Source: Enterobacter asburiae (GTDB lineage Bacteria; Pseudomonadota; Gammaproteobacteria; Enterobacterales; Enterobacteriaceae). Taken from it: 64,000 bases of DNA. The DNA lies in the NCBI GenBank assembly GCA_011754535.1, contig JAAQVN010000001.1, forward strand, positions 1,364,001 through 1,428,000. Direction: 5' to 3'. Under the pieces are notes generated by a model, which was not told the origin of the DNA, searched no databases, and saw only the letters and a program-made list of their open reading frames with translations. Shown here one piece after another: positions 17,788 to 30,010 of this stretch (position 1 is the stretch's first letter; each line of letters begins with the position of its first letter). A program made the translations under genes and the position numbers.

Positions 17788-18999
17788 TTAGCCAAACCAG
17801 TGATGGAACATCAATTTAATGTAATCAATGATTTTGCCGAAGAAATTGCCTTCAGGAATTTCTTCCAATACCACGAGTGGGCGCTGGTCGATTGTTTTAC
17901 CGTCCAGCTGGAAATTGATGGTACCCACCACCTGGTTTTTCTGCAGCGGGGCATGCAGTTCGGTGGTGTTGAGCACATAGCTTGCTTTCAGATCCTTCAT
18001 ACGACCGCGTGGAATGGTCAGATACAGGTCTTTATCCACGCCCAGGGAAGCACGGTCGTTATCGCCGAACCAGACGGGTTCAGAAGCAAACTCTTTGCCG
18101 GCCTTCAGTGGGTTCACGGTTTCGAAGAAGCGGAAGCCCCAGGTCAGCAGCTTCTTGCTTTCGGTTTCGCGACCTTTGAAGGTGCGCCCCCCCATCACGG
18201 CTGAGATCAGACGCATCTGGCCTTCAGTGGCAGAAGCCACCAGGTTGTAGCCGGCTTTGTCGGTGTGGCCGGTTTTGATGCCGTCAACGTTCAGGCTGTT
18301 ATCCCACAGCAGGCCGTTACGGTTGGTTTGACGAATACCGTTGAAGGTGAACTCTTTCTCTTTGTAAATAGAGTACTCGTTCGGCACATCACGGATCAGC
18401 GCCTGACCAATCAGCGCCATATCACGCGCGGAGCTGTACTGACCGTCTGCATCGAGACCGTGTACGGTCTGGAAATGGCTGTTCTTAAGGCCCAGCGCGG
18501 TAACGTAGCTGTTCATCAGACCGACGAAAGCATCCTGGCTACCGGCGGCGAAATCGGCCATAGCCACGCAGGCATCGTTGCCGGACTGCAGGTTAATACC
18601 ACGAATTAACTGAGAAACCGGAACCTGCATTCCTGGTTTCAGGAACATCAGCGAGGAACCTTTGAAAACCGGGTTCCCGGTAGCCCACGCATCGTTACCG
18701 ATGGTGACCAGATCCGTCTCTTTGAACTTACCGGCTTTCATTGCCTGGCCGATAACATAGCTGGTCATCATTTTGGTCAGGCTGGCCGGGTCACGGCGGG
18801 CATCAGCATTCTGTTCTGCCAGCACTTTGCCAGAGTTGTAATCGATCAGGATGTAGGATTCCGCGTCGATTTGCGGAACGCCAGGGATCATGGTCTTGAT
18901 ATTCAGGTCATCAGCATGAGCTGCAGAGAGTGCAGCCGCGCAAAGGGCCGTGGTCAGCGCCATGCGCTGCACAAAACGAGCAGAAAAAGTGGTCTTCAT
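17788..18999 (-). CDS. dacA: D-alanyl-D-alanine carboxypeptidase, penicillin-binding protein 5
   Basis: This 403-residue precursor has a signal peptide ending AAHA at residue 29. The active-site SLTK motif is at residues 73-76 (Ser44 of the mature form). SGN lies in [11 protein letters not shown], and KTG in [13 protein letters not shown]. The C-terminal amphipathic segment [18 protein letters not shown] anchors it to the outer face of the inner membrane. PBP5 trims the terminal D-Ala from pentapeptides and so shapes cross-linking and cell diameter. It sits next to the elongation genes rlpA, mrdB and mrdA. Confidence 0.98.
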   Translation of the reverse strand: MKTTFSARFVQRMALTTALCAAALSAAHADDLNIKTMIPGVPQIDAESYILIDYNSGKVLAEQNADARRDPASLTKMMTSYVIGQAMKAGKFKETDLVTIGNDAWATGNPVFKGSSLMFLKPGMQVPVSQLIRGINLQSGNDACVAMADFAAGSQDAFVGLMNSYVTALGLKNSHFQTVHGLDADGQYSSARDMALIGQALIRDVPNEYSIYKEKEFTFNGIRQTNRNGLLWDNSLNVDGIKTGHTDKAGYNLVASATEGQMRLISAVMGGRTFKGRETESKKLLTWGFRFFETVNPLKAGKEFASEPVWFGDNDRASLGVDKDLYLTIPRGRMKDLKASYVLNTTELHAPLQKNQVVGTINFQLDGKTIDQRPLVVLEEIPEGNFFGKIIDYIKLMFHHWFG

Positions 19000-19138
19000 G
19001 GTCAGAACTACGACATCCGTGATGGAATTAAAAAAAGTGCCTTACTATAGCAAATGCTATTCAGGCAGGCATCCGACTTTAAGCATGAGTTTGTGAATGT
19101 GTTTTACACAAACTGACATTTCGGATACCGCCGATTAA

Positions 19139-20248
19139 TTACTTCGTAACAGCGATAAAGGACTGCAGCTGTGCCTCACTCTGCAAACGCTGCTGCAGGG
19201 ACGCCGCCTGCGACTTGCTGGAGAACGGCCCCATCTGAATACGCCAGACCGCGCCGTTTTGCTCAACGCGTCCTGGTACGCCAAACTGCTGGCTGAGACG
19301 CTGCTGATACTGCTGGGCACGGGCCCGATCGCTCACAGCCCCCACCTGAACGACAAAGCCGCCGCTGGCTGCTGCGGGAGCGGCAACGGCTGCGCTCTGG
19401 GTCGTGACCGGAGCCGTTACGGGGGCTGGCTGCTGCACGACGGGGGCGGCAACCGGCGCGGGAGTCGGCTCACTGCCCTCCAGCACGCCCGAGGCCAGGT
19501 TCGTTGGTGCGCCAAGGAAGCCGCTGCTTTTTACCGGTGCGCCAGTGGAATCATCGCTTTGCAGGGTGTCATTGCTGATCGGGCGTATTTCTCCCGCCGG
19601 CTGAGAAGGCTCTGCTGGCGAGGAGACGCTTCCCATGCCGCCGTCCAGATTTGGGCGGTCGGGGAGGGCATAGGTCTGTTTCGCCACCGTGGTACACGCG
19701 GTTCCCGGCCCGGAGAGCGAACCATCCTGCGCCACGATAATCGGGTCAATGCGAACTTTGGTGTTGTTCGAGGTGTTCAGGCGATCGGCTGACGCGCGCG
19801 ACAGGGAAATTACCCGGTCGTTACCGTACGGGCCGCGGTCGTTAATACGCACGACGATCATTCGGCCGTTCGCCAGGTTGGTGATACGGGCGTAGCTTGG
19901 GATCGGTAACGTCGGGTGCGCCGCAGTCAGCTGCATTGGATCAAATGTTTCACCCGATGCCGTCAGGTTACTGCCCGGCTCAGCATCATAAATGGCGGCA
20001 AAGCCAGCCTGGCTAAAGCGGGACGGATCCTGCACGATTTTGTAGCTTTTGCCGTCGCGCTCGTAATCCTGATTCGCGCTGGCATTCAGCGGTTCATAAA
20101 CGGGATCGGCACCGCTGATTTCAACGATTGGGCCATTACACACCGCAGGCTGCGGCGGCGCGACGGTTGCCTGTTGCTGACCATCATCACTTGTGCAGGC
20201 CGCAAGTAAACTTGCCGCAATGCAGATCCCCAGCCACTGCTTACGCAT
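19139..20248 (-). CDS. rlpA: Septal-ring lipoprotein RlpA (SPOR-domain)
   Basis: This 369-residue lipoprotein has lipobox LLAAC with Cys18. A double-psi beta-barrel domain at about residues 75-175 includes the conserved RITNLANGRMIVVRINDRGPY. A Pro/Ala/Val-rich linker at about 250-295 is low in complexity. A C-terminal SPOR domain (GGFVVQVGAVSDRARAQQY to the end) binds denuded glycan at the division site. Pseudomonas RlpA is a lytic transglycosylase; activity of the enterobacterial protein is less clear. It lies 16 bases downstream of mrdB. Confidence 0.95.
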   Translation of the reverse strand: MRKQWLGICIAASLLAACTSDDGQQQATVAPPQPAVCNGPIVEISGADPVYEPLNASANQDYERDGKSYKIVQDPSRFSQAGFAAIYDAEPGSNLTASGETFDPMQLTAAHPTLPIPSYARITNLANGRMIVVRINDRGPYGNDRVISLSRASADRLNTSNNTKVRIDPIIVAQDGSLSGPGTACTTVAKQTYALPDRPNLDGGMGSVSSPAEPSQPAGEIRPISNDTLQSDDSTGAPVKSSGFLGAPTNLASGVLEGSEPTPAPVAAPVVQQPAPVTAPVTTQSAAVAAPAAASGGFVVQVGAVSDRARAQQYQQRLSQQFGVPGRVEQNGAVWRIQMGPFSSKSQAASLQQRLQSEAQLQSFIAVTK

Positions 20249-20264
20249 TCCGATCCCCTTATTT

Positions 20265-21377
20265 TTATACGCTTTTTGACAACATTTTTCTGTGGGTGTG
20301 GATCGACATCACGATACCAAACCCGGCCATCAACACGATCAGTGCCGAGCCTCCGTAACTCACCAGCGGCAGCGGTACGCCTACCACTGGCAGAATACCA
20401 CTCACCATACCAATATTTACGAAGACATAAACGAATAAAATCAGCATCAATCCACCTGCCATGACGCGGCCAAAGGTGGTTTGCGCGCGTGCCGCAATCC
20501 ACAATCCTCGCATGATGAGCAGCACGTAAAGCGCCAGCAGGATCAGGATGCCAACCAGTCCTAGCTCTTCAGCCAGTACCGCAAAGATAAAGTCGGTGTG
20601 GCGTTCCGGTAAAAACTCCAGCTGCGACTGGGTACCGTGCAGCCAGCCTTTACCGCGCAGGCCGCCGGAGCCAATCGCAATCTTGGACTGAATAATATGA
20701 TAGCCCGCACCGAGCGGATCGGTTTCCGGATCGAGAAGCATCATGACGCGCTGGCGCTGGTAGTCATGCATCAGGAAGAACCACAGGATAGGGATAAACG
20801 CGGCCACCAGCACCACCGCGATACCAATCAGGCGCCAGCTTAAGCCCGACAGGAACAGGACAAACAGGCCGGAGAGGGCGATAAGGATTGAGGTACCGAG
20901 GTCAGGCTGCGCCGCAACCAGCAGCGTCGGCAGGAATATCAGCACCAGGGCGATAGCGGTATTTTTCAGCGACGGCGGACAGACGTCACGGTTGATAAAG
21001 CGCGCTACCATCAGCGGGACTGCGATTTTGGCAATCTCCGAGGGCTGGAAACGGACAATGCCCAGATCCAGCCAGCGCTGTGCCCCTTTTGAGATGGCAC
21101 CGAACGCATCTACCGCCACCAGCAAAATAATACAGAAGATGTAGAGATAGGGCGCCCAGCCTTCATAGACGCGCGGCGGGATCTGCGCCATCACCACCAT
21201 GATGACCAGACCCATCGCGATCTGGCCGATCTTGCGTTCCATCATGCCGATGTCCTGGCCGCTGGCGCTCCAGATAACCAGGGCGCTGTAAACCAGCAGG
21301 GCCAGCAGGATCAGCAGCATGGCTGGGTCGATGTGAATTTTATCCCACAGCGATTTTTTATTTGGATTATCCGTCAT
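20265..21377 (-). CDS. mrdB: SEDS peptidoglycan glycosyltransferase RodA
   Basis: This 370-residue inner-membrane protein with about ten membrane segments matches RodA, which polymerises glycan strands for lateral wall growth together with PBP2. Conserved SEDS features include [13 protein letters not shown], which holds the essential acidic residue region, and [18 protein letters not shown]. It starts 2 bases after the mrdA stop, so the cognate pair is tightly coupled. Confidence 0.98.
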   Translation of the reverse strand: MTDNPNKKSLWDKIHIDPAMLLILLALLVYSALVIWSASGQDIGMMERKIGQIAMGLVIMVVMAQIPPRVYEGWAPYLYIFCIILLVAVDAFGAISKGAQRWLDLGIVRFQPSEIAKIAVPLMVARFINRDVCPPSLKNTAIALVLIFLPTLLVAAQPDLGTSILIALSGLFVLFLSGLSWRLIGIAVVLVAAFIPILWFFLMHDYQRQRVMMLLDPETDPLGAGYHIIQSKIAIGSGGLRGKGWLHGTQSQLEFLPERHTDFIFAVLAEELGLVGILILLALYVLLIMRGLWIAARAQTTFGRVMAGGLMLILFVYVFVNIGMVSGILPVVGVPLPLVSYGGSALIVLMAGFGIVMSIHTHRKMLSKSV

Positions 21378-21379
21378 GA

Positions 21380-23281
21380 TTATTGGTCCTCCGCCGCAGC
21401 GGCGGCCGGGTTTTCAGCCGGCAGTTCGGTGTTGTTATCACCCAGCATAATGTGGTCCAGGATCTGGCGCATGATGGTCCCTACCGCCGGGCCAGCGCCG
21501 CCGTTCTCCAGAATCATCGCCACCGCTACCTGCGGGTTATCATAAGGGGCAAACGCCGTCATCAGCTTATGGTCACGCAGACGTTCGGCAATGCGGTGTG
21601 CGTTATAGGTTTCATTGGCTTTCAGGCCAAAGACCTGTGCCGTACCGGATTTCGCGGCTACTTTATATGGCGTACCCGCGAAATACTTGTGCGCGGTTCC
21701 GTTTGGACGGTTTGCCACACCGTACATACCGTCTTTCGCTATTTCCCAGAAGCCGGAATGGATGTCACCCACCGGCGCTTCATGGGGCTGCACCCACGGC
21801 ACTTTTTTGCCGTCTTCAACGGTACTTTGCAGCAGGTGCGGGACCTTAACCACGCCGTCGTTGATGAGGATCATCATCGCTTTGTTCATCTGAAGCGGGG
21901 TAGCCGTCCAGTAGCCCTGACCGATACCCACCGGTATGGTATCACCCTGATACCACGGCTTCTTAAAGCGCTTCAGCTTCCACTCGCGGGTAGGCATGTT
22001 ACCGGACCGTTCCTCTGCCAGATCCACGCCGGTGTAGTGTCCGTAGCCGAATTTGCTCATCCACTCAGACAGGCGGTCAATGCCCATGTCATACGCCACC
22101 TGATAGAAGAAAGTATCCGCAGATTCTTCCAGCGATTTAGTGACGTTCAGATGGCCGTGACCCCATTTTTTCCAGTCGCGATAGCGTTTTTCAGAGCCGG
22201 GGAGCTGCCACCAGCCCGGGTCAAACAGGCTGGTATTGCGGTTGATGACGCCCGCACTCAGCGCTGAGACTGCCACGTAAGGTTTAACCGTTGATGCCGG
22301 CGGGTAAACGCCTTGCGTAGCGCGGTTCACCAGCGGGGTGTTAGGGTCATTCAGCAGGCCGGAGTAGTCTTTACTGGAGATGCCGTCAACAAAGAGGTTC
22401 GGGTCATAGCTTGGCATAGAAACCATGGCCAGAATGCCGCCGGTGCGCGGGTCTGTGACCACCACGGCCGCACGGCTGCCTGCCAGCAGGGTTTCAATAT
22501 ACTGTTGTAGTTTGAGATCGAGCGTCAGATAGACGTCGTGCCCCGCCTGAGGCGGTACTTCTTTAAGCTGGCGGATGACGCGGCCACGGTTGTTAACCTC
22601 AACTTCTTCATAGCCGGTCTGCCCGTGCAGGACATCTTCGTAGTAGCGTTCAATTCCCAGCTTGCCGATATCATGCGTCGCGGCGTAGTTCGCCAGCTTG
22701 CCGTCTTTATCAAGGCGCTCGACGTCTTTATCGTTAATCTTGGAAACGTAGCCAATCACATGCGTCAGCGCGGAGCCGTAAGGATAGTAGCGACGCTTGT
22801 AACCCTTCACTTCCACTCCAGGGAAGCGGTACTGGTTCACCGCAAAACGGGCGACCTGGACTTCCGTCAGATTGGTTTTCACCGGAATGGAGGTGAAACG
22901 GTGCGAGCGGGCGCGTTCCTTTTTGAAGGCCGCGATATCATCATCGTTAAGATCGACAACGCTTCTTAGCGCCTCCAGCGTATTCTGCACGTTATCAACC
23001 TTCTCCGGCATCATCTCGACTTGATAGATGGTGCGGTTTAACGCCAGCGGGGTGCCGTTACGGTCGTAGATAATGCCGCGGCTGGGCGCGATAGGCACCA
23101 GCTTAATGCGGTTTTCGTTTGAACGCGTCTGGTAATCGGTAAAGCGGACAATTTGCAGATTATAAAGGTTAGCGATTAGCACGCCGGTAAGCAGCAAAAT
23201 CCCCAAAAAGGCGACCAGCGCCCGGCGCACAAACAGCGCGGACTCAGCCGTATAGTCGCGAAAAGAATTCTGTAGTTTCAT
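21380..23281 (-). CDS. mrdA: Penicillin-binding protein 2
   Basis: This 633-residue class B transpeptidase of the elongasome has one N-terminal membrane anchor ([20 protein letters not shown]), a pedestal domain and a C-terminal transpeptidase domain. Its active-site motifs are [11 protein letters not shown] (SxxK), SADTFFY (SxN type) and [11 protein letters not shown] (KSG). It pairs with RodA at 20265. The rlmH gene lies 28 bases upstream on the same strand. A frame of nearly 300 codons antisense to it is a codon shadow. Confidence 0.98.
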   Translation of the reverse strand: MKLQNSFRDYTAESALFVRRALVAFLGILLLTGVLIANLYNLQIVRFTDYQTRSNENRIKLVPIAPSRGIIYDRNGTPLALNRTIYQVEMMPEKVDNVQNTLEALRSVVDLNDDDIAAFKKERARSHRFTSIPVKTNLTEVQVARFAVNQYRFPGVEVKGYKRRYYPYGSALTHVIGYVSKINDKDVERLDKDGKLANYAATHDIGKLGIERYYEDVLHGQTGYEEVEVNNRGRVIRQLKEVPPQAGHDVYLTLDLKLQQYIETLLAGSRAAVVVTDPRTGGILAMVSMPSYDPNLFVDGISSKDYSGLLNDPNTPLVNRATQGVYPPASTVKPYVAVSALSAGVINRNTSLFDPGWWQLPGSEKRYRDWKKWGHGHLNVTKSLEESADTFFYQVAYDMGIDRLSEWMSKFGYGHYTGVDLAEERSGNMPTREWKLKRFKKPWYQGDTIPVGIGQGYWTATPLQMNKAMMILINDGVVKVPHLLQSTVEDGKKVPWVQPHEAPVGDIHSGFWEIAKDGMYGVANRPNGTAHKYFAGTPYKVAAKSGTAQVFGLKANETYNAHRIAERLRDHKLMTAFAPYDNPQVAVAMILENGGAGPAVGTIMRQILDHIMLGDNNTELPAENPAAAAAEDQ

Positions 23282-23309
23282 CCGCTGCTTAATCTACCCT
23301 GGTCAGTCA

Positions 23310-23777
23310 TTACTCGCGGTGATAGGGGTGGTTGGTAGTAATGCTCCACGCGCGATACAAGCTTTCCGCCACCAGGACCCGAACGAGCGGGTGGGGCAGC
23401 GTCAGCGCAGAGAGAGACCAACTTTGTTCTGCTGCCGCTTTGCAGGCGGGGGATAACCCTTCAGGTCCGCCAATCAACAGACTGACGTCGCGGCCATCCT
23501 GCTTCCAGCGCTCCAGTTCATGCGCTAGCTGCGGCGTATCCCAGGGTTTACCTGGAATATCGAGAGTGACGATGCGGTTCTTGCCTGCGGCAGCCAGCAT
23601 CAGTTCACCCTCTTTGTCGAGAATACGTTTGATATCCGCGTTCTTGCCGCGCTTTCCGGCGGGGATCTCCACCAGTTCGAACGGCATGTCTTTTGGAAAA
23701 CGACGCAGATATTCAGTAAAACCGGTTTGTACCCAGTCCGGCATTTTGGTGCCGACGGCGACCAGCTGCAACTTCAC
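23310..23777 (-). CDS. rlmH: 23S rRNA pseudouridine-1915 N3-methyltransferase
   Basis: This 155-residue SPOUT-fold methyltransferase modifies pseudouridine 1915 in helix 69 of 23S rRNA on assembled 70S ribosomes. The knot region includes [15 protein letters not shown], and the C-terminus [20 protein letters not shown] contains the conserved SAM-binding and catalytic elements, ending NHPYHRE. It follows rsfS after 3 bases, so two ribosome-directed genes are cotranscribed with mrdAB. Confidence 0.97.
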   Translation of the reverse strand: MKLQLVAVGTKMPDWVQTGFTEYLRRFPKDMPFELVEIPAGKRGKNADIKRILDKEGELMLAAAGKNRIVTLDIPGKPWDTPQLAHELERWKQDGRDVSLLIGGPEGLSPACKAAAEQSWSLSALTLPHPLVRVLVAESLYRAWSITTNHPYHRE

Positions 23778-23780
23778 GCA

Positions 23781-24338
<558 letters not shown>

Positions 24339-24366
24339 TCAATATGCTGCTTTTTATGCCTTCCGG

Positions 24367-25023
24367 CTATTTATCTGCGGTTTTCTGATACAACCCGTGC
24401 GTATGAATATACGCCAGCACCGGGGCTGGCAGAAGATCGTCACAGGCTAAACCCTGCTGTAAACGTTCGCGAATAAGGGTGGCTGAGATGTCAAACCACG
24501 GCGTCTCCGCCAGATAAATCTTCCCGGCGGGCTGGTTGTGAAGATCTTCAACGTTATCGGTGAGATGGTCTTCAAGCCACTGCTGATATTGCGCTTCTCG
24601 CATGGTCAGCGGGTAGCCCGGACGGCGGCAGACGAGCAGGTGGCTGTTCTCCAGAATGGTTTCATACTTGTGCCACGTGGGAAAGTTGAGCAGGGAGTCC
24701 TGACCGATAATAAAGGCGAGCGGCTGGTTCGGCCCTTGCTCAGCCCGCCACTCCTGCAGCGTTTGCGACGTCCACGAGGGGGTGTGACGACGCAATTCCC
24801 GTTCGTCCAGCCTGAAGAGCGGCTTATCCGCGATAGCCAGAGCGAGCATCTCTTTTCGCTGCTCGCTGGTCGCCTCTGGCTGGGGGCGGTGCGGCGGGAC
24901 ATTATTGGGCATGATGGTAACGCGCTGCAGGCCGATCAGATTCGCCAGAATTTCTACCGGCTTCAGATGCCCGTAGTGTACCGGGTCAAAGGTGCCGCCA
25001 TACAGGGCCTGTAAAGAGTGCAT
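24367..25023 (-). CDS. nadD: Nicotinate-nucleotide adenylyltransferase
   Basis: This 218-residue enzyme makes deamido-NAD from nicotinate mononucleotide and ATP. It has the nucleotidyltransferase [11 protein letters not shown] motif at the N-terminus and the second signature [10 protein letters not shown] near residue 185. I chose ATG 25023 because the product then begins [12 protein letters not shown] like E. coli; in-frame ATGs at 25032 and 25035 would extend it across the holA stop. The C-terminus is about five residues longer than in E. coli (YQKTADK). It lies directly after holA. Confidence 0.95.
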   Translation of the reverse strand: MHSLQALYGGTFDPVHYGHLKPVEILANLIGLQRVTIMPNNVPPHRPQPEATSEQRKEMLALAIADKPLFRLDERELRRHTPSWTSQTLQEWRAEQGPNQPLAFIIGQDSLLNFPTWHKYETILENSHLLVCRRPGYPLTMREAQYQQWLEDHLTDNVEDLHNQPAGKIYLAETPWFDISATLIRERLQQGLACDDLLPAPVLAYIHTHGLYQKTADK

Positions 25024-25024
25024 A

Positions 25025-26056
25025 CTATCCATCAATAAATACGTCAGCCAGCGCCTTGTGGCAGAGCAGCAGGGAAAGGCTTTCCAGCTCCGCCCACACC
25101 GACTGGCCGTAATCTTGTTTTAGGGTGAGCTCGGCGCGCATCAGAAGCTGCACAGCCTGGCGAAGCTGTTCATGACTCAGGCGGTTGATGGCCTCGGTGG
25201 TCATTGCCCGCCGGTTTTGCCACACCCGGTGTTTATCAAACAGGGAGCGCAACGGCGTATGGGCCGACTGGCGCTTGAGCGTTATTAGCAGCAACAGTTC
25301 GCGCTGCAGCGTGCGCAGCAGAATGACGGGTTCACTGCCCTCCAGGCGCAGCTGCTGAAGAATATGCAGGGCGCGTTTGCTTTTCGCCGAGAGCAGCGCA
25401 TCCACCCAGTGGAACGGCGTAAAGTGCGCCGCGTCGTTCACGGCCTGCTCAACGCGCGGTAAGGTCAGCTTGCCGTCTGGCCAGAGCAGGGAAAGCCTGT
25501 CCAGCGCCTGTGCCAGAGCCAGCAGGTTGCCTTCATAGCAGTAGCAGAGCAATTGATTGGCAGCATCGTCCAGCTGAAGGTTGTTCTGCTTTGCTCTCGC
25601 CGCCACCCATTTAGGCAGGTGCGCCTGCTCAGGCGTCTGGCAGATGACCAGCACCGCGTGGGTCGCGAGCTGGGTGAACCATGCCGCGTTTTCCTGCGCT
25701 TTGGTAAGCTTGCTGCCGCGCACAATTAACAGCAGATCGCTGTGTAACAGGCTCACCAGGGTGGCGAGTTGCTCATTGATGGCCGCGTTAGGGCCGTTTT
25801 CCGGCAGCAGGATCTGGATTGTCTGGCGCGATGCAAAAAGGCTCATCGCCTGACAGAGTGAGAAGAGGGCGTTCCAGTCGGTGGTGTTATCCACCTGAAC
25901 GGTATGGTGTTCATCAAAGCCCTGAGCCGCGGCCGCATGCCGCACGGCATCCAGGCTTTCCTGAAGTAGTAACGGATCGTTTCCGAGCAGCAGATACGCC
26001 GCGCGCAGCCCTTCATTGAGCTGCGCGCGGAGTTGTTCAGGATACAGCCTGATCAT
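25025..26056 (-). CDS. holA: DNA polymerase III delta subunit
   Basis: This 343-residue protein is the delta subunit of the clamp loader, which opens the beta sliding clamp. The N-terminus [20 protein letters not shown] matches E. coli, and the beta-contacting [11 protein letters not shown] segment is present near residues 68-78. A second in-frame ATG three bases upstream (26059) is also possible. The start overlaps the lptE stop (TGATG), so translation is probably coupled. Confidence 0.97.
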   Translation of the reverse strand: MIRLYPEQLRAQLNEGLRAAYLLLGNDPLLLQESLDAVRHAAAAQGFDEHHTVQVDNTTDWNALFSLCQAMSLFASRQTIQILLPENGPNAAINEQLATLVSLLHSDLLLIVRGSKLTKAQENAAWFTQLATHAVLVICQTPEQAHLPKWVAARAKQNNLQLDDAANQLLCYCYEGNLLALAQALDRLSLLWPDGKLTLPRVEQAVNDAAHFTPFHWVDALLSAKSKRALHILQQLRLEGSEPVILLRTLQRELLLLITLKRQSAHTPLRSLFDKHRVWQNRRAMTTEAINRLSHEQLRQAVQLLMRAELTLKQDYGQSVWAELESLSLLLCHKALADVFIDG

Positions 26057-26625
26057 CATTTACCCAGAGAGGTAGAAACAGGAGGCGTGCTGGCATCCGG
26101 TTTTTCAATAATGTCAGAGCCTTCCCGGTTAGACGCTGCAATACCTGGCAGTTTGCGGATCAGCTGTTCCGCCGCCTTGTCGTACATTTCGTTGATGATA
26201 ATCTGCTGCTCGGCATCTTTTGCCAGCGCGGTTTGCGGGTTATCAAAGAACGAACGATACACTTTTGTGCTGATCGGATAGATGTCTTTACCCGGGATCA
26301 GCACAGCCGCGTTGACCGACAGCACCATCTGGTATTCAGCCGTACGACCGTCCTGGAAGATGGACGCCGTATCCTGGCTCAGCGTCATCCCCAGTACACG
26401 CAGAGACGGTACGTCCTGGCGAAGCGTACCTTTCTCGATAAGCTCAACGCCGTTCAGGCGCAGCTGATTACGGATAGCCCGGCTGAGCGGGCCATTCGGA
26501 TCTGATGAGTCGAAAATCATCGTTTTCATTTCAGGTGGCACCGCCGTGGTGTTGCGCAGGTGCCAGCCACAGCCAGCGGTGACAAGCACCGCCAGAGATA
26601 AGAGTATTGTTGCCAGTTGTCGCAC
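26056..26625 (-). CDS. lptE: LPS-assembly lipoprotein LptE
   Basis: This 189-residue outer-membrane lipoprotein has lipobox VTAGC with Cys19. LptE plugs the LptD barrel and helps insert lipopolysaccharide into the outer leaflet. The sequence follows E. coli LptE (formerly RlpB), and the C-terminal tail ([19 protein letters not shown]) is low-complexity. It lies 14 bases downstream of leuS and overlaps holA, within one minus-strand operon from leuS to nadD. Confidence 0.96.
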   Translation of the reverse strand: MRQLATILLSLAVLVTAGCGWHLRNTTAVPPEMKTMIFDSSDPNGPLSRAIRNQLRLNGVELIEKGTLRQDVPSLRVLGMTLSQDTASIFQDGRTAEYQMVLSVNAAVLIPGKDIYPISTKVYRSFFDNPQTALAKDAEQQIIINEMYDKAAEQLIRKLPGIAASNREGSDIIEKPDASTPPVSTSLGK

Positions 26626-26639
26626 GTTTCCTCCCGCGC

Positions 26640-29222
26640 TTAGCCAACGACCAGATTGAGCAGTTTACCCGGTACGTAGATCGCTTTACGTAAGGTAACG
26701 CCCTCAAGATATTTCGCAACCAGAGGTTCCTGGCCCGCGCGCTCGCGAACCTGATCTTCAGTTGCATCAACCGCCACGGTAATTTTACCACGGACTTTGC
26801 CGTTGACCTGGACCACCACCAGCGTGGTGTTTTCCACCATCGCTGCCTCGTCAGCCACCGGCCACGGCGCGTTGTCGATATCGCCTTCACCTTTCAGCTC
26901 CTGCCACAGGGTGAAGCTGACGTGCGGCGTGAACGGGTTCAGCATGCGAACGACGGCCAGCAGCGCTTCACGCATGATGGCACGATCTTGCTCGCCGTCC
27001 TGCGGGGCTTTCGCCAGCTTGTTCATCAGTTCCATAATAGCCGCAATTGCGGTATTGAAGGTCTGACGACGACCGATATCATCGGTCACTTTCGCGATCG
27101 TTTTATGAACATCACGACGCAGCGCCTGCTGATCTTCGCTCAGCGCAGCGGCGTTCAGTGCCGGGGCATCACCCTGTGCGGTGTGTTCGTACACCAGTTT
27201 CCAGACGCGTTTCAGGAAGCGGTTCGCGCCTTCCACGCCGGATTCCTGCCACTCCAGCGTCATATCAGCCGGAGAGGCAAACATCATGAACAGACGCACG
27301 GTATCCGCGCCGTAACGCTCAACCATCACCTGCGGGTCGATACCGTTGTTCTTAGACTTGGACATCTTGCTCATGCCGGTATAAACCAGTTCATGGCCTT
27401 CAGCGTCTGTCGCCTTAACGATACGGCCCTTCTCGTCGCGTTCAACGATTGCATCAACCGGAGAAACCCAGTTGCGCTCGCCGTTCGCGCCAACGTAGTA
27501 GAAGGCGTCTGCCAGCACCATGCCCTGGCACAGCAGTTGTTTAGCGGGTTCGTCAGAGTTCACCATGCCGGCATCGCGCATCAGCTTGTGGAAGAAGCGG
27601 AAATAGAGCAGGTGCATGATGGCGTGTTCGATGCCGCCAATGTAGATGTCTACCGGCAGCCAGTAGTTGGCGGCGTCAGAATCCAGCATACCTTCTTTGT
27701 ACTGCGGGCAGGTATAGCGCGCGTAGTACCATGACGACTCCATAAAGGTGTCAAAGGTGTCGGTTTCACGCAGCGCAGGCTGGCCGTTGACGGTGGTTTT
27801 TGCCCACTCAGGATCGGCTTTGATCGGGCTGGTGATGCCGTCCATAACCACGTCTTCCGGCAGGATCACCGGCAGCTGATCTTCCGGCGTTGGCATCACG
27901 GTGCCGTCTTCCAGGGTCACCATCGGAATCGGCGCACCCCAGTAGCGCTGACGGGACACGCCCCAGTCGCGCAGACGGAAGTTCACTTTACGCTCGCCCA
28001 CACCCAGTGAGGCCAGCTTGTCGGCGATGGCGTTGAAGCCCTCTTCGAAGCTCAGACCGCTGAATTCGCCGGAGTTGAACAGGGTGCCTTTTTCGGTCAG
28101 CGCTTGCTCGGTCAGGTCGGGTTCAGAACCATCGGCAGCCAGAATAACGGCTTTAATCGGCAGGTTGTATTTGGTGGCAAATTCGTAGTCGCGCTGATCG
28201 TGACCCGGAACGGCCATTACCGCACCGGTACCATACTCCATCAGCACGAAGTTTGCCGCCCAGACCGGGATCGCTTCGCCAGTAAGCGGGTGCTTAGCAT
28301 AGAAGCCCGTCGCAACGCCTTTTTTCTCCATCGTCGCCATGTCGGCTTCGGCCACTTTCGTGTTGCGGCACTCGTCGATGAAGGTAGCCAGTTCCGGGTT
28401 GTTCTCTGCCGCTTTCTGCGCCAGCGGGTGACCTGCGGCCACGGCCAGGTAGGTCGCGCCCATGAAGGTGTCCGGACGGGTGGTGTAGACGGTCAGGGTC
28501 TGATCGTAGTTCTCAACGTTGAAGGTAATTTCCACGCCTTCAGAACGGCCGATCCAGTTGCGCTGCATGGTCTTAACGGTGTCAGGCCAGTGGTCCAGCG
28601 TATCCAGATCGTTCAGCAGCTCATCAGCGTAAGCGGTGATTTTGATAAACCACTGCGGGATCTCTTTACGCTCAACTTTGGTGTCGCAGCGCCAGCAGCA
28701 GCCGTCGATAACCTGCTCGTTCGCCAGAACGGTTTGGTCATTCGGGCACCAGTTAACGGCAGACGTTTTCTTGTATACCAGGCCTTTTTTGTACAGCTCG
28801 GTGAAGAACTTCTGCTCCCAGCGGTAGTATTCCGGGGTACAGGTCGCCAGCTCGCGGCTCCAGTCATAACCGAAGCCCAGCATTTTGAGCTGGTTTTTCA
28901 TGTACGCGATGTTGTCATACGTCCACGGTGCCGGAGCGGTATTGTTTTTAACCGCTGCGCCTTCTGCAGGCAGGCCGAACGCATCCCAGCCGATTGGCTG
29001 CAGAACGTTTTTTCCCAGCATGCGCTGGTAACGGGCGATCACATCACCGATGGTGTAGTTACGCACGTGGCCCATGTGTAGTCGACCAGAAGGATAGGGA
29101 AGCATCGACAGGCAGTAATACTTCTCTTTGCTCTCGTCTTCGGTTACTTCAAAGGTGCGCTTCTCGTCCCAGTGTTGCTGGACTTTTGATTCTATCTCTT
29201 CCGGGCGGTATTGCTCTTGCAT
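26640..29222 (-). CDS. leuS: Leucyl-tRNA synthetase
   Basis: This 860-residue class I synthetase matches E. coli LeuS. The HIGH-type motif is HMGH ([16 protein letters not shown]) and the KMSKS loop is [11 protein letters not shown]. The CP1 editing domain with the threonine-rich [12 protein letters not shown] segment lies between them. I chose ATG 29222, which gives [15 protein letters not shown] as in E. coli; an in-frame TTG 24 bases upstream is less likely. It is divergent from ybeL across 213 bases. Confidence 0.98.
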   Translation of the reverse strand: MQEQYRPEEIESKVQQHWDEKRTFEVTEDESKEKYYCLSMLPYPSGRLHMGHVRNYTIGDVIARYQRMLGKNVLQPIGWDAFGLPAEGAAVKNNTAPAPWTYDNIAYMKNQLKMLGFGYDWSRELATCTPEYYRWEQKFFTELYKKGLVYKKTSAVNWCPNDQTVLANEQVIDGCCWRCDTKVERKEIPQWFIKITAYADELLNDLDTLDHWPDTVKTMQRNWIGRSEGVEITFNVENYDQTLTVYTTRPDTFMGATYLAVAAGHPLAQKAAENNPELATFIDECRNTKVAEADMATMEKKGVATGFYAKHPLTGEAIPVWAANFVLMEYGTGAVMAVPGHDQRDYEFATKYNLPIKAVILAADGSEPDLTEQALTEKGTLFNSGEFSGLSFEEGFNAIADKLASLGVGERKVNFRLRDWGVSRQRYWGAPIPMVTLEDGTVMPTPEDQLPVILPEDVVMDGITSPIKADPEWAKTTVNGQPALRETDTFDTFMESSWYYARYTCPQYKEGMLDSDAANYWLPVDIYIGGIEHAIMHLLYFRFFHKLMRDAGMVNSDEPAKQLLCQGMVLADAFYYVGANGERNWVSPVDAIVERDEKGRIVKATDAEGHELVYTGMSKMSKSKNNGIDPQVMVERYGADTVRLFMMFASPADMTLEWQESGVEGANRFLKRVWKLVYEHTAQGDAPALNAAALSEDQQALRRDVHKTIAKVTDDIGRRQTFNTAIAAIMELMNKLAKAPQDGEQDRAIMREALLAVVRMLNPFTPHVSFTLWQELKGEGDIDNAPWPVADEAAMVENTTLVVVQVNGKVRGKITVAVDATEDQVRERAGQEPLVAKYLEGVTLRKAIYVPGKLLNLVVG

Positions 29223-29435
29223 GGCAGCCAGTGGTCCTGTGTTCAATACAGCTACAAAAATGTAGCCAATGGATGTGGTAATTCAGATCCGCATAGCATA
29301 GCCCAAACGCCCGCGTCAAAACAGCCTTTCGCGCAATTGCACTTTGCAGGAATTTACCGGGTCTGTGCTTCACCTGACAAAGCGGCGGTGAAATAAGGTC
29401 TATTATTAGAAATAGTTACTTACCCGGGAGGCAAA

Positions 29436-29921
29436 ATGATGAACAAGGTTGCTCAATTTTACCGCGAACTGGTGGCGACACTGACGGAACGGCTGCGTAA
29501 CGGTGAGCGCGATATTGACGCGCTGGTCGAACAGGCGCGTGCCCGGGTGACGCAAACGGGTGAGTTAACGCGAACCGAAGTGGAAGAGGTGACGCGCGCC
29601 GTGCGCCGCGATCTTGAGGAGTTTGCGCGTAGCTACGAAGAGAGCCAGGAAGAGGTCACGGACAGCGTCTTTATGCGGGTGATCAAAGAGAGCCTGTGGC
29701 AGGAGCTGGCGGATATTACCGATAAAACCCAACTGGAGTGGCGCGAAGTATTCCAGGATTTAAACCATCACGGCGTGTACCAGAGCGGTGAAGTCGTGGG
29801 GCTGGGGAATCTGGTGTGTGAGAAGTGCCATCACCATATTGCGGTGTATACGCCGGATGTGTTGCCGCTGTGTCCGAAGTGCGGGCACGACCAGTTCCAG
29901 CGCCGCCCGTTTGAGCCATAA
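29436..29921 (+). CDS. ybeL: DUF1451 zinc-ribbon protein YbeL
   Basis: This 161-residue soluble protein has an N-terminal alpha-helical region rich in Glu and Arg (LTERLRNGERDIDALVEQAR) and a C-terminal zinc ribbon with CEKCHHH and CPKCGHD. The ribosome site is GGGAGG. Function is unknown. In E. coli a run of genes (ybeQ to hscC) separates it from rihA; here only a terminator and a palindromic repeat do. Confidence 0.92.
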   Translation: MMNKVAQFYRELVATLTERLRNGERDIDALVEQARARVTQTGELTRTEVEEVTRAVRRDLEEFARSYEESQEEVTDSVFMRVIKESLWQELADITDKTQLEWREVFQDLNHHGVYQSGEVVGLGNLVCEKCHHHIAVYTPDVLPLCPKCGHDQFQRRPFEP

Positions 29922-29929
29922 ATAAAAGC

Positions 29930-29955
29930 AAAACGGCAACCCCGTTGCCGTTTTT
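29930..29955 (+). terminator. Terminator of ybeL
   Basis: AAACGGCAAC pairs with GTTGCCGTTT around CCC and runs into a T-run, 9 bases after the ybeL stop. Confidence 0.92.
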
Positions 29956-29965
29956 AGTGTTTGCT

Positions 29966-30010
29966 CCCTCTCCCCGTGGGAGAGGGCCGGGGTGAGGGCA
30001 TCAGGCCGCA
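29966..30010 (+). repeat. Dispersed palindromic repeat, copy A
   Basis: CCCTCTCCCCGTGGGAGAGG begins a unit that continues GCCGGGGTGAGGGCATCAG and CCGCA. It carries an inverted repeat (CCCTCTCCC / GGGAGAGGG). The same unit occurs at 41591-41637 and, inverted, at 60014-60059. The distal part of this copy overlaps the 3' end of rihA and encodes its last two alanines and stop codon. Confidence 0.85.

Noticed and set aside
28104..29081. A 325-codon plus-strand frame antisense to leuS
   Set aside because: It lies wholly inside leuS; His/Arg/Gln-rich composition is that of a shadow frame.
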